A DNA stretch of 30,771 nt from Blattamonas nauphoetae (Eukaryota > Preaxostyla > Oxymonadida). The DNA is taken from positions 1 to 30,771 of the forward strand of contig JARBJD010000593.1 of the NCBI GenBank assembly GCA_033064195.1, given 5' to 3'. Each line of letters opens with the position of its first letter. Positions within the stretch are counted from its first letter, which is position 1. Below the pieces are notes generated by a model. That model saw only the letters and a list, made by a program, of their open reading frames with translations, was not told the DNA's origin and did not search any database. A program made the translations under genes and the position numbers. Shown piece after piece: positions 11,120 through 20,413 of the stretch.

Positions 11120-12850
11120 TGTTGGGCACGTCGGAAAAGAGACAAGAAACTGGAAGAGATGTCAAAGGCGGGGATCCTTTGAATGGAGAAGAGTGTGGAA
11201 GAGGTGGACTAACGACGTGATTCCAGTCAAGGTCAGTTGCCAATTTTGGAAGCAGAGACACAAATCTGAGCAATGACACGATCGAAGAAACTGTTGTGGG
11301 TTCCCTTTCGACATGTGAAGTGAATACGGGCCAAACGTGCAGGAGGAACGAAATAGATCGTTGCAGAAGCGGAACAGATAGAACGAAGAGCGATTCATAT
11401 TTCTCCGGGATGATGTCGAGTGTTAGAGATGATTGGATACCCGTTGACACACGTTTGTGTGTATGTTCTTCTGTCTTTTTTTTAACCACTTTCAGAAGGG
11501 TACTGGTGACTTCAGAGAGGATGTCGGCTCGAATGAGCGGTGGAAAGGCTAATTCCGACCCATCAAGTCTGGTCTTTCGTTGAACTCGCTCGACGACAGC
11601 CAAGATCGCTTCGTTCACCCGGATGAAGTCCTCCCATCTGTTTTCGAACAATAGTCCAGAGAAAGAGGCAAAACCGTGAACATTAGGAGCTTGCTCAGGC
11701 TGACAAAAAGTGTCGTGAAATCTGGAGCCTAGGTCGGTCGTAGAGATATTAGGGTGAGGAGGATGGAAAGGAACGAGTTGTTGTTTAGTAGATCAGTTTT
11801 TGTAAGTGTTAGCTGGTTCGGGTCAAGGTCAGTGAAGCACTACCACTACACGGCCGAGTGAGGACTGAACGAAAGAACAGGAAGCTTGACGCTGTCTGAT
11901 CTTGATTGATAGCCACTAGTTGTACCAATTGTTCAAATACTTCGTTAGTTTTGTCGAGCTCGAGCATAGACTTGGAAAATGTGATCTGACCAGCTGATGA
12001 ATACTCTGCGACGATGTCGGAGGAGTTTGTGATGCCGAGAGTGAGAATTTGAGCGATAAATGAGATGGTATTGCTGTCATCTCCACATGGTTTGACAATT
12101 TCTTCCGAGTGGTTGAGAAAGAGTATGGAAGAAGAGATGGAGTGGGTTTGGTATAGTTCTTCGTCTACTATCTCAAACAGGAGTTGGAGCTCAAATGTCT
12201 TGAATGTGAGCAGTTCTACCACTTCCTGTGTCTGTAAGCCGAAAGAGTACTCGAACATCAAGACGAGAAGATCAGGTGATGTTTGTGCGTGACTGAGAGT
12301 TTGTGAGTCCAAATAAGGGCCGCTTTGGGGAATTGCGAATGTTTGAAGAGCTGAAAGGACTTTTGGGGAGGTTTTGTTAGTGAAATTGATGAATGGAGTG
12401 AGATGAGGAGTTCTTCCACTGGTTCTTCTTCTGAACGAAGGAAATGGAGTGAAAATGGGAAGGAAGGATAATAACAAACGCGAATTAGAGATCTGGTCAA
12501 TTATTTCGGAGGTGAGATCGATCCAAAAGTCAGCAGAGAGTTTGGCGAGGGGTTTGAAGGTATTTTATATCGCTAGGCGTGATTGGTTTCTGACAATGTT
12601 TAAATTTGTCAAAAGATTGCTCAAATACGAATATTTCCGATTCTTAGAGAGGAATTGGCAGAGTGTGGAGTCCGATAGAGTCGAGATTGTCTGTTTGGGA
12701 GTGGAAGGCGACATTCAAATCACAAACAGGAGAATCTGCAAGGCGTGTGTGGAGGGCGACTGACACTCGTCGAGGAGGGTGATTGGGCATGTTATGATGG
12801 ACGAGAGAAGGAGAGTTCACGCCGGTGATGTGGCAATGCTGGTGGAACAT
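11120..12850 (-). CDS. Helical-repeat-like host protein, function unknown (frames interrupted)
   Basis: Long minus-strand coding segments run 12850 down to 12650, about 12440 down to 11850, and 11740 down to about 11200. They read for example LTPFINFTNKTSPKVLSALQ, SPDLLVLMFEYSFGLQTQEV, EVFEQLVQLVAINQDQTASS and FENRWEDFIRVNEAILAVVE. Regular Leu/Val/Ile spacing suggests alpha-helical solenoid repeats without membrane segments or enzyme motifs. The segments are separated by short non-coding gaps that may be introns or indels, so exact exon borders are not given. I do not recognise the family; a scaffold-like role would be a guess. The gene starts close to the 32-bp minisatellites. Confidence 0.45.
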
Positions 12851-12910
12851 AAATTGGTGCGGTCAACGTTTGATGATGCCAATGACGCTATTTGTGGAGA
12901 AGTGGAGGTG

Positions 12911-13006
12911 GGAAGAGGGAAGTTTGTGATGGGATGGGGGAAGGAAGAGGGAAGTTTGTGATGGGATGGGGGAAGGAAGAGGGAAGTTTGTGATGGGATG
13001 GGGGAG
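12911..13006. repeat. 32-bp minisatellite A, three copies
   Basis: The unit contains AGAGGGAAGTTTGTGATGGG and repeats at 12913, 12945 and 12977, an exact 32-nt spacing. The G-rich plus strand carries runs of three to five G. Confidence 0.85.
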
Positions 13007-13043
13007 AAGATGAGGTCCACCAGTGATAGGGAGAGCAATACGA

Positions 13044-13280
13044 GGTGGATTGGAGGCGGGAAGCTGGTCATTCGAGGTTGATTGGAGGGGAGAAGCGGGT
13101 CGTTCGAGGTGGATTGGAGGTGTTAAGAGGGTCATTCGAGGTGGATTGGAGGTGTTAAGAGGGTCATTCGAGGTGGATTGGAGGGGAGAAGCGGGTCGTT
13201 CGAGGTGGATTGGAGGTGTTAAGAGGGTCATTCGAGGTGGATTGGAGGGGAGAAGCGGGTCGTTCGAGGTGGATTTACAG
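13044..13280. repeat. 32-bp minisatellite B, seven copies plus a partial one
   Basis: Units start at 13044, 13076, 13108, 13140, 13172, 13204 and 13236 and a partial copy at 13268. All share GGTGGATTGGAGG or a close variant and end TTCGA. The middles fall into three types in the order a-b-c-c-b-c-b. Because 32 is not a multiple of three the frame rotates, so the Pro-rich minus-strand frame across it is unlikely to be a protein. Confidence 0.85.
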
Positions 13281-13415
13281 AGCTGATGTGGTTGAACATA
13301 TGAACGAAAACTGACTTGTGGGTTGATTGAGACCTTTGTTGTCTCTTTGTGTCGCATCCCAACACATTTTCTCTAGAAACCTAAAACTAACTATCCCATC
13401 AAGAATTTCCTTCAG

Positions 13416-15116
13416 GATGCAAGAATACCTCTCAAAATCAGATTCGACAACAAGTACCCACGGGAAGGCGATTTATGACCTTCTCTTGAAACAGCATAGT
13501 GACTATCCAGCAGCTCCTCTCATCCGAGCTCTGGATAGTCGTCGGGAACTGATACCAATTAGGCAGATTGTACAAGCTCATTATAACAGTTTGTATCTCT
13601 TTTCTCTCATTCTTTCTCACTTTAGCAAAATTCACTTCATTATTGTCATCATTATCTCATTTGTACAACGAAATGAGGAATAATGATGACAAGGTTAAAT
13701 TGATGCAGTGTGTTTCGCAGGTATGTAGTCTCCACGAAACACAAACCTTCGGCTTCCGTGTCGAAGAGGGAGGCTTCTATTACGCACACTCCCGCTTCGA
13801 CACAATAAATGGAAGACCGAGAGCACCAACTCGTCGGAGACCGGCCTCGAAACAGGTATACTTTTGTATTACTCTCCATTTTCGTCTACAGAAAATCAAC
13901 ATTGAGGATGACGAAGTCCTGATGAAAGCCATCATGGACAATACATCCCCAAGCTGTGAATCACAGTCGAAACTCAGTAAAAAAGAAGAAAAACAGTTTG
14001 CCCTCTTTATTCTCATTGTTTCATAATCTCTCAAACAGAACCTTCGGTCCTTGACTCGCTCGACAAAGACGACGAGGACTTCCTTCTGAATCATTCGAAC
14101 TCGCAACACCAAACCATATCTCCAAATACCTCAACAAATATCAAACCAAAACTAGAACCAAGGCTCCTCTCCTCAACAAAGAAGGACCTTCATCAGAAAT
14201 TGGTTCAAGATGGCAAAACCAAAATGTCCTATTCTTCATTTTGTAAAAAAACAAATTTTCTAAAAAGCAACAAAAGAACAGACCTTTGCTCAATTTGTGA
14301 GCGAGGCAAACATCTACAAAAACAAGAAACAAACAACAAATTAACAGAAAAGAAAAAAAGAATTAGAAACAATAAAAAACACAAAGAAATAGCAGAAAAC
14401 AAAGAAATTATTACAATTACTGCACTTCACACATCGACGATAACTCTTTAGTTATCGTGATGGATTTTAAAGAAAATTGGCGTTTGCCTCTTGCAAACGA
14501 CCAAATCGGACACGATTTTTATTCTCAGACACATATTTCTCATTTATGTATCACTTGTTTCACCTCACAGAATTCTGTTATCACCAAATCATATCACAAC
14601 TTTATTTCCCCTGTTCTTTCACACGACCACCGTTTTGTTCAGGAATGTCTCTCTGATTTATTTGCTCTTGATTCATATAGTTCCAAAACTCACATCACTG
14701 TTTTCTCTGATACTGGTCCTCATTTTAGGAACCAGTATGTTCTCGGTTACTTCCTTTCTTCTGAAAACCCCCTGTTTTTAGGGAAGAAAGTTTCATATTG
14801 TTTCTTTGCTGAGCAGCATGGTAAAAACTGCTGCGACTCCGAATTCGGAGTTTTAACGAATTGTGTTTCACATCACCTCAAACACCCCATCCGCTCTTCG
14901 GATGAACTTCGTGCGTTTTTCACTTCGCATTTCGAAAAGTTTCCCAGTAATGAAAGTAATACCTTTCATTACTTCCCCGAGTATGTCTCTTTTTCCATAG
15001 TGACCTTTTCTCTGACTTTTAGGCATACTGTCTTCCCAGACAGTCATTCTTACTTTCGCGTTATTATCACCGGTCTCAAAGAATATCTTGGTTTTTACGT
15101 TCCGATACCTCCTTGA
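13416..15116 (+). mobile_element. Intron-bearing DDE-type transposase gene with HGK-x3-D signature
   Basis: The C-terminal 660 nt (14457-15116) encode an RNase H-like DDE core: VIVMDFKENW (first Asp 14463), VFSDTGPHFRN (second Asp 14709) and AEQHGKNCCDSEFG (third acidic residue at 14835 or the nearby Glu). Upstream is a zinc-knuckle-like LCSICERGK (Cys at 14287 and 14296). Earlier exons read TFGFRVEEGGFYYAHSRFD and GRPRAPTRRRPASK, which resemble the DNA-binding part of such transposases. Introns of 36 nt (13857-13892) and about 43 nt (13996-14039) are likely. A single frame change separates the Cys motif from the DDE core near 14405-14435. The layout is known to me from unclassified DNA transposons of metamonads and animals. 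I found no TIRs. A domesticated transposase is an alternative. Confidence 0.6.
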
Positions 15117-15279
15117 CCGGTGCCCCAGTTTGTGTTAACTCATCTTCTTTTCTTTTCTCTTACGTTTTCATGAGAAGCGGGAGTGGATAAGAGGGAGCGG
15201 AAGGTGTATGAGAAGGAAGAAGTGGAGAGGCGGGACGAGAATGAGTTGAGTTCGGGACTTCAGTCTATTACTTCTTTCG

Positions 15280-15500
15280 TTACTCTTGCATTACAACTTC
15301 TGTTTCATCTTCTCCAAATTCTCATATTTCTGATACTTCACCTACTTCTCATATTATTGATTCTTCTCCAAATTCCCTATTCTTCATTCTTCTTATCATT
15401 CTCCTATTCTTCATTATTCTCCTCCTTCTCCTAATTCTCAAACTTCCCCATTCAACCTATTACTCCTCCTTCTCCTATTCTTTTTCTTCTCCTCATTCTC
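15280..15500. repeat. Pyrimidine-rich simple-sequence tract
   Basis: Irregular TTCTCC/TATTCTTC repeats with strong C+T bias on the plus strand. There is no coding signal. It separates the transposase from the structured element that follows. Confidence 0.6.
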
Positions 15501-15562
15501 CTATTCTTTCGATTCAGATACATTTTTCACTTCACAACACTATAATTTCTAAATCCCCAACA

Positions 15563-15683
15563 CCTCACTCATTCCATACCTGGCTTATCCTGCCAGGCCT
15601 TTTGGCCGAACAGGGCTAGCCTAGTACCTTCTATGGCCTTGTGTCCGGTACTAGGTTCACAGCAGGACTTGGGATGAGTGAGG
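15563..15683 (+). ncRNA. Candidate structured RNA (closed multi-stem fold)
   Basis: A 13-bp closing stem pairs 15563-15575 with 15671-15683 (one G-T pair). Inside it are a 6-bp hairpin with a 7-nt loop (15579-15584 with 15592-15597), overlapping an alternative GGCC-TTTT-GGCC hairpin, and a perfect 9-bp stem, CCTAGTACC (15620-15628) with 15647-15655. TGGCTTATCCTG at 15581 resembles a Pol III A box, GGTTCACAGC near 15654 partly resembles a B box, and TTTTT follows at 15709-15713. These suggest a tRNA-like or other Pol III RNA, but no known family fits. Being DNA-level inverted repeats of a mobile element is the main alternative. Confidence 0.4.
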
Positions 15684-15900
15684 GAAAGCCTGAAACGATC
15701 ATTTGACATTTTTCCTTTCATTTTTCTCTTGGTTTTAGATTCGATTAGATTTCTAAATTTTCTCTGCCTTCATTCTTACTCACTCTTCTTCCAATTGTCT
15801 TAGGACTTCCAATTGCCCACACAACCACCCTATTTCACCTCAAACACTGGTCCCAATCAGTCTCCATCGTCAACCACTCACCTCCCTTGTCCTCCAGTCA

Positions 15901-17190
15901 CCTCCACTCGTCTGCCTTGTCCTCCACTCGCCTCCCTTGTCCTCCACTCGCCTCCCTCGCCCTCCAGTCACCTCCACTCGTCTGCCTTGTCCTCCACTCG
16001 CCTCCCTTGTCCTCCACTCGCCTCCCTCGCCCTCCAGTCACCTCCACTCGTCTGCCTTGTCCTCCACTCGCCTCCTTTGTCCTCCACTCGCCTCCCTCGC
16101 CCTCCAGTCACCTCCACTCGTCTGCCTTGTCCTCCACTCGCCTCCCTCGCCCTCCAGTCACCTCCACTCGTCTGCCTTGTCCTCCACTCGCCTCCCTTGT
16201 CCTCCACTCGCCTCCCTCGCCCTCCAGTCACCTCCACTCGTCTGCCTTGTCCTCCACTCGCCTCCCTTGTCCTCCACTCGCCTCCCTCGCCCTCCAGTCA
16301 CCTCCACTCGTCTGCCTTGTCCTCCACTCGCCTCCCTTGTCCTCCACTCGCCTCCCTCGCCCTCCAGTCACCTCCACTCGTCTGCCTTGTCCTCCACTCG
16401 CCTCCCTCGCCCTCCAGTCACCTCCACTCGTCTGCCTTGTCCTCCACTCGCCTCCCTTGTCCTCCACTCGCCTCCCTCGCCCTCCAGTCACCTCCACTCG
16501 TCTGCCTTGTCCTCCACTCGCCTCCCTCGCCCTCCAGTCACCTCCACTCGTCTGCCTTGTCCTCCACTCGCCTCCCTCGCCCTCCAGTCACCTCCACTCG
16601 TCTGCCTTGTCCTCCACTCGCCTCCCTTGTCCTCCACTCGCCTCCCTCGCCCTCCAGTCACCTCCACTCGTCTGCCTTGTCCTCCACTCGCCTCCCTTGT
16701 CCTCCACTCGCCTCCCTCGCCCTCCAGTCACCTCCACTCGTCTGCCTTGTCCTCCACTCGCCTCCCTCGCCCTCCAGTCACCTCCACTCGTCTGCCTTGT
16801 CCTCCACTCGCCTCCCTTGTCCTCCACTCGCCTCCCTCGCCCTCCAGTCACCTCCACTCGCCTCCCTTGTCCTCCACTCGCCTCCCTCGCCCTCCAGTCA
16901 CCTCCACTCGTCTGCCTTGTCCTCCACTCGCCTCCCTCGCCCTCCAGTCACCTCCACTCGTCTGCCTTGTCCTCCACTCGCCTCCCTTGTCCTCCACTCG
17001 CCTCCCTCGCCCTCCAGTCACCTCCACTCGTCTGCCTTGTCCTCCACTCGCCTCCCTCGCCCTCCAGTCACCTCCACTCGTCTGCCTTGTCCTCCACTCG
17101 CCTCCCTTGTCCTCCACTCGCCTCCCTCGCCCTCCAGTCACCTCCACTCGCCTCCCTTGTCCTCCACTCGCCTCCCTTGTCCTCCAGTCA
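15901..17190. repeat. Higher-order minisatellite, 21 units of 70 or 50 bp
   Basis: The array is built from 10-nt words (CCTCCACTCG, TCTGCCTTGT, CCTCCCTTGT, CCTCCCTCGC, CCTCCAGTCA). Twelve 70-bp and nine 50-bp units alternate as LLLSLLLSLSSLLSLSSLSLS and sum to 1290 bp exactly. Units are almost identical; one C-to-T change is seen at 16076. The plus strand is very pyrimidine-rich and the minus strand carries repeated G2-G3 runs. All three plus frames are open throughout because no unit contains a stop and the unit length rotates the frame, so the predicted Pro/Ser/Leu proteins are probably not real. A degenerate CT-rich tail continues to about 17400. Confidence 0.95.
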
Positions 17191-17463
17191 CCTCCCCCGT
17201 CCTACCAATGTCCTCTCTCGTCATCACTCATTCTTCACTCATCCTCCTCATCCCTCAACTCCCCCCAAACATCCTTCCCAACCCCCACATTACTCTTCTC
17301 ATTCATCCTCCACTACATCAATTTCATCTCTCTCAATCACCAGCCTTCTTATTTGACTCTTTATCCTATCCTTCTGGTCACCTCTCAAAATCAATATTTT
17401 CTCTCAAAAAAACATAACTAGTGCAGTGAGGACGATAGTTGAGGCAACATCGCCCACCACAAT

Positions 17464-17523
17464 AAGATCATCCCATCAATTGTTTTTATCTCCATCTGAC
17501 TAGACTTCTGGTGGGATGATTTT
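17464..17523. repeat. Imperfect inverted repeat after the minisatellite
   Basis: Arms 17464-17478 and 17509-17523 pair over 15 nt with two mismatches (core ATCATCCCA) around a 30-nt loop. It may be a small hairpin in non-coding DNA. Confidence 0.45.
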
Positions 17524-17848
17524 GAAAAAAAACACTCATGATCAGCTATTTGAGGTGTGAAAGAGTTATTTAAGAGAGATTGGAAAAGTTGACAAAAAGA
17601 ATGGCGACGGTTGGTTTCGATGTGTGCTCGAACTTTTCTATGATGTCAAAAATATTGACCCATATAGTCAAGATAGTATCCCTGAATCTCACAAATCGAT
17701 CAACGCAAAAACGAAGGGTCAAAAACAAATATAAGAACTGACAGCGTAAGAGAAGAGAAAGATACAGACGAGATACAAACGGAAGGTGCGTTCGATAGAT
17801 AAACCGAGCATGGATGCGAGGCAGATCCGCACCACGAGTTCGACATGA
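17524..17848. other. Upstream region of the CSPP1-like gene, nothing assigned
   Basis: AT-rich DNA with no intact gene. A short direct repetition of GATACAGACGAGATACAAACG-like words near 17760-17780 is the only visible pattern. Confidence 0.3.
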
Positions 17849-18845
17849 ATGCGTTCCCAACTTGGATCCGCCCGACCGGTCGGCAAACAAATCAAGGACG
17901 CCTCCTCCAATATCAAACCAAGACGGAGATGGCTACGATTCAAGCGCCCAATTCGGAGTCGGAAATCAAATGATTTGTCGAGCCACATTCTTCCTGGCGG
18001 ATTAACACCGACAGTAGCTCTCCTGCGCCAGATGGAATCACCGGACATTGACTACAAGATTCAGAAGCTCCATGTGAACATGAGTATGTGTGTTTTAAGC
18101 AAGGAGGAATATGCTGCTGAACTTCGAGACCACAAACGAGAAAAATGGGAGCGAGAGCAAAAAGTGCGGGAACACCAGAAACGAGGGTACTCTCCACAAC
18201 AAACTTTGGGGTATTTTCATTTCGGACGAGGCGGAGGAGGAGTACCATGGAGAGATGAGAATGGTTGAATCGTCCTCGCAAAAGATGTACCTTCTGGTCG
18301 TCAATCCACAATCAACAATCATCTAACTCACGAACAAGCTCAATTAAGTCCACTGCGTGTTGAAAGAATCCACCGGCAGGCTAGGCAACCTCACGGAGAG
18401 GACCATGCCATCCGATCACGCACTGCGTCGATGGAGGAGAGAAAAACGGTTGCTAATGCTGTAAGAAGTGTCACAGAGAATGTTCCAAGTGGAAACATGA
18501 AGAAATTGGAGCAAGAAGTCGAATTGTCGAGATGAGCGTCGAGATCACGCGACAGCTCGAAAACGGATGAAAGCAATGGAGGAAGCTCGGATTCGCGAAG
18601 CAGAGCGAAGAAAGGAAGGAGCAACATGGGGTTACGACCTGTGCGGACGTAAAGGTGGAATAGAACTGCTGAAAAGACGAAACGGGAAGATGACGTGGTT
18701 GCCGCGTGAAGGCGAACTGAAGCGGAAGAAGCAAGAAGTCGGGAACGAGGAAGAGATGGAAGGAATGAAGAAGGAGAGAGGAGGGAGAGAAAGGGGGATG
18801 GGCAAGGAGAGCGAAGGAGCAGAAGTGAGGGAGGTCGGGAGGGAG
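17849..18845 (+). pseudogene. CSPP1-like coiled-coil (spindle/centriole) protein, frame interrupted
   Basis: One frame runs 17849-18535 and reads through VLSKEEYAAELRDHKREK and the glycine motif FGRGGGGVPWRDENG. It meets TGA (18266-18268), continues IVLAKDVPSGRQSTINNHLT and NMKKLEQEVELSR, and meets TGA (18533-18535). A neighbouring frame then continues DERRDHATARKRMKAMEEAR, with a second aromatic/Gly motif (ATWGYDLCGRKGG), to 18845. KEEYAxEL followed by a Gly-rich xPxRDxxG motif and long charged helices is the pattern I associate with CSPP1-type microtubule-associated proteins. That resemblance is from memory and unconfirmed. One nonsense codon and one frame change may be decay or sequence errors. 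It probably forms one gene with the two downstream coiled-coil segments. Confidence 0.4.
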
Positions 18846-19128
18846 TGAGTATCCCTCTTCCTGTTCCGAATGCGCTCGTCAACGACGCACCAAACAGCTT
18901 TACCGCACGCGCCAACACTCGTCCCATCGACGCTCGTCACACCAACAATGGCTCGGAGAACAGGAAGATTCGGCTTGACCGAACAGCATATTCCAGACAG
19001 CCCAGAACATAAAGATAGGAACACCGACGTGTCTCACCCGACGACATCACTCGTCACGCCACAAAAGACGATCGAGTAAGACTCTCCACCGATAAGCGAG
19101 TCGTATTCACTGATCAATTCCTTCCTAA

Positions 19129-19652
19129 AGGACAGACAGGATCAGGAAAAGGAGGAAAGAAGGGTGTTGGAGGACACGATTCGAAGAGAGGTTGAACGGA
19201 AGAGGAGAGAGGAGGATGAAGAGAGGCGTGTGCGTGTGGCGGGAATTGGGGAGAGGGCGAGTGGGATGAACGAGAAGGATCGAGCAGTCAGTCTGTTCTT
19301 TCTGTTCAGAGTGGCGAAGCATCTCCTCAAACAAGCGAAATGGGAGGTGAAGAGAGAGACGGAGAGGAAAAGGAAGGAGCAGTTGGAGAGAGAGATCCAC
19401 AACCAAACCACTCCTGAGCGATTTGTAGTCCCGTCGCAGACTTTACGTCTTCATCGCTCGGAAACTCGCTCGCATGTCCCTTTTCTCCATCCGTTCACCC
19501 ACACCCAACAATACACATCACATCAACGACCGCAACAGACACACAACGAGGAGAGGGGAGAAGACGATGACGCAAGGGGATGTCACGACCACAATCATTC
19601 CGGTGTAGTTTTTGGCTTGGAGAGCGGGAGAGATGGGGATGGAGGAGTTTGA
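19129..19652 (+). CDS. Charged coiled-coil segment, probably the same gene
   Basis: The frame opens with DRQDQEKEERRVLEDTIRRE and continues with Arg/Glu/Lys-rich heptad-like sequence to a less ordered His/Thr/Gln-rich tail ending at TGA 19650-19652. GERASGMNEKDRAVSLFFLF breaks the helix about a third of the way in. AG before GACAGACAGG at about 19129 could be a splice acceptor joining it to exons near 19040-19125. No domain other than a coiled coil is visible. Confidence 0.4.
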
Positions 19653-19732
19653 AGAGAAGAGGACGACGAGAGAGGAGAATGTGATCAGGAGGAGTTTGAG
19701 AAGGATACGGATGAGGAGAGAGAGAGGAAGAG

Positions 19733-19981
19733 ATGAAAAGGAAGAATGAGAATGAAATAGAGTGGCAAGCGAGAGAAGATGAAGAAATGAGGCAACAAGC
19801 CGAAGTGGAACAACTGGTGAAAGAAGCTGAAGAAAAGAGAAAGAATGAAATGAAGCAACTCAAAGAGGAAGAGAGGCCTCGGAAGGGAGAAGACGAGATG
19901 CAGGAGTGGGAGACAACATTCAACATATCCCATCAGAGAGTCACGGATGAAGTGGCAGCAGAGATGCGACATAAGAGGTGA
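19733..19981 (+). CDS. Glu/Lys-rich coiled-coil segment
   Basis: It reads MKRKNENEIEWQAREDEEM and continues as a charged single helix through EEKRKNEMKQLKEEERPRKG and then WETTFNISHQRVTDEVAAEM to a stop at 19979-19981. It lies about 80 nt after the preceding segment in another frame. It is most likely the 3' end of the coiled-coil gene, separated by an intron or an indel. Confidence 0.4.
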   Translation: MKRKNENEIEWQAREDEEMRQQAEVEQLVKEAEEKRKNEMKQLKEEERPRKGEDEMQEWETTFNISHQRVTDEVAAEMRHKR

Positions 19982-20282
19982 CAACCATCACTCGGCTAAT
20001 CTGGAGTATTTGCGATCTCACACTTATTTCCACAATTCTGTCGTTCCAGTTTCTCTGTTTTGTGATAAATCTTTTCAGAAGAGAAATTTTTGACAGTGAA
20101 GTGAGTTGTTCGGACCTTCACAATTTGTTTTCTCCTGATCGTTATCGATTCATCCTTTTCGCTGTTGATTCATCCGAAATGAACGTAAAACTGAATTTTG
20201 TGCTATTGATTTGATGATACACATCGAATCACATCATCTACGTGCGTTTTCGAACAGAACCCTCTCATCGCCTAATTAAGCG

Positions 20283-20321
20283 CCAAAAACCCGTGTCCTA
20301 TGATAGGACACGGGTTTTTGG
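20283..20321. repeat. Perfect 18-bp palindrome with 3-nt loop
   Basis: CCAAAAACCCGTGTCCTA (20283-20300), TGA, then its exact reverse complement (20304-20321). The TCCTATGATAGGACA core resembles the arms of the inverted repeat at 194-358. It may be the joined ends of a small element or a hairpin at the edge of the transposase remnant. Confidence 0.7.
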
Positions 20322-20413
20322 GGAAGGACATGCCGACTCATGGTAAGCTGTAGAGCCCAACGACCCAAGACCCATAGTCCCACATATACCGATCCCCGAA
20401 AATCACCCTGATA

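Noticed and set aside
12863-13357. Proline-rich minus-strand protein across the 32-bp repeats
   Set aside because: The repeat length is not a multiple of three, so the frame rotates without a conserved peptide unit; open frames are explained by composition.
15579-15615. Signal recognition particle RNA domain
   Set aside because: CCAGGCC...GGCCGAACAGG superficially resembles the SRP S-domain hairpin, but the tetraloop is TTTT instead of GNAR and the AGCAG side does not fit.
15813-17421. Three overlapping Pro/Ser/Leu-rich reading frames of about 490-530 codons
   Set aside because: They are a by-product of stop-free 10-nt words and unit lengths (70 and 50) that rotate the frame; all three frames say the same thing and no conserved flank exists.
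4437-18268. Stop-codon reassignment (as TAA/TAG in some oxymonads) to explain in-frame stops
   Set aside because: TAA, TAG and TGA all occur as interruptions, accompanied by frame changes, while the clean genes end normally at TAG (917, 3276) and TGA (8060). Decay or indels explain it better.
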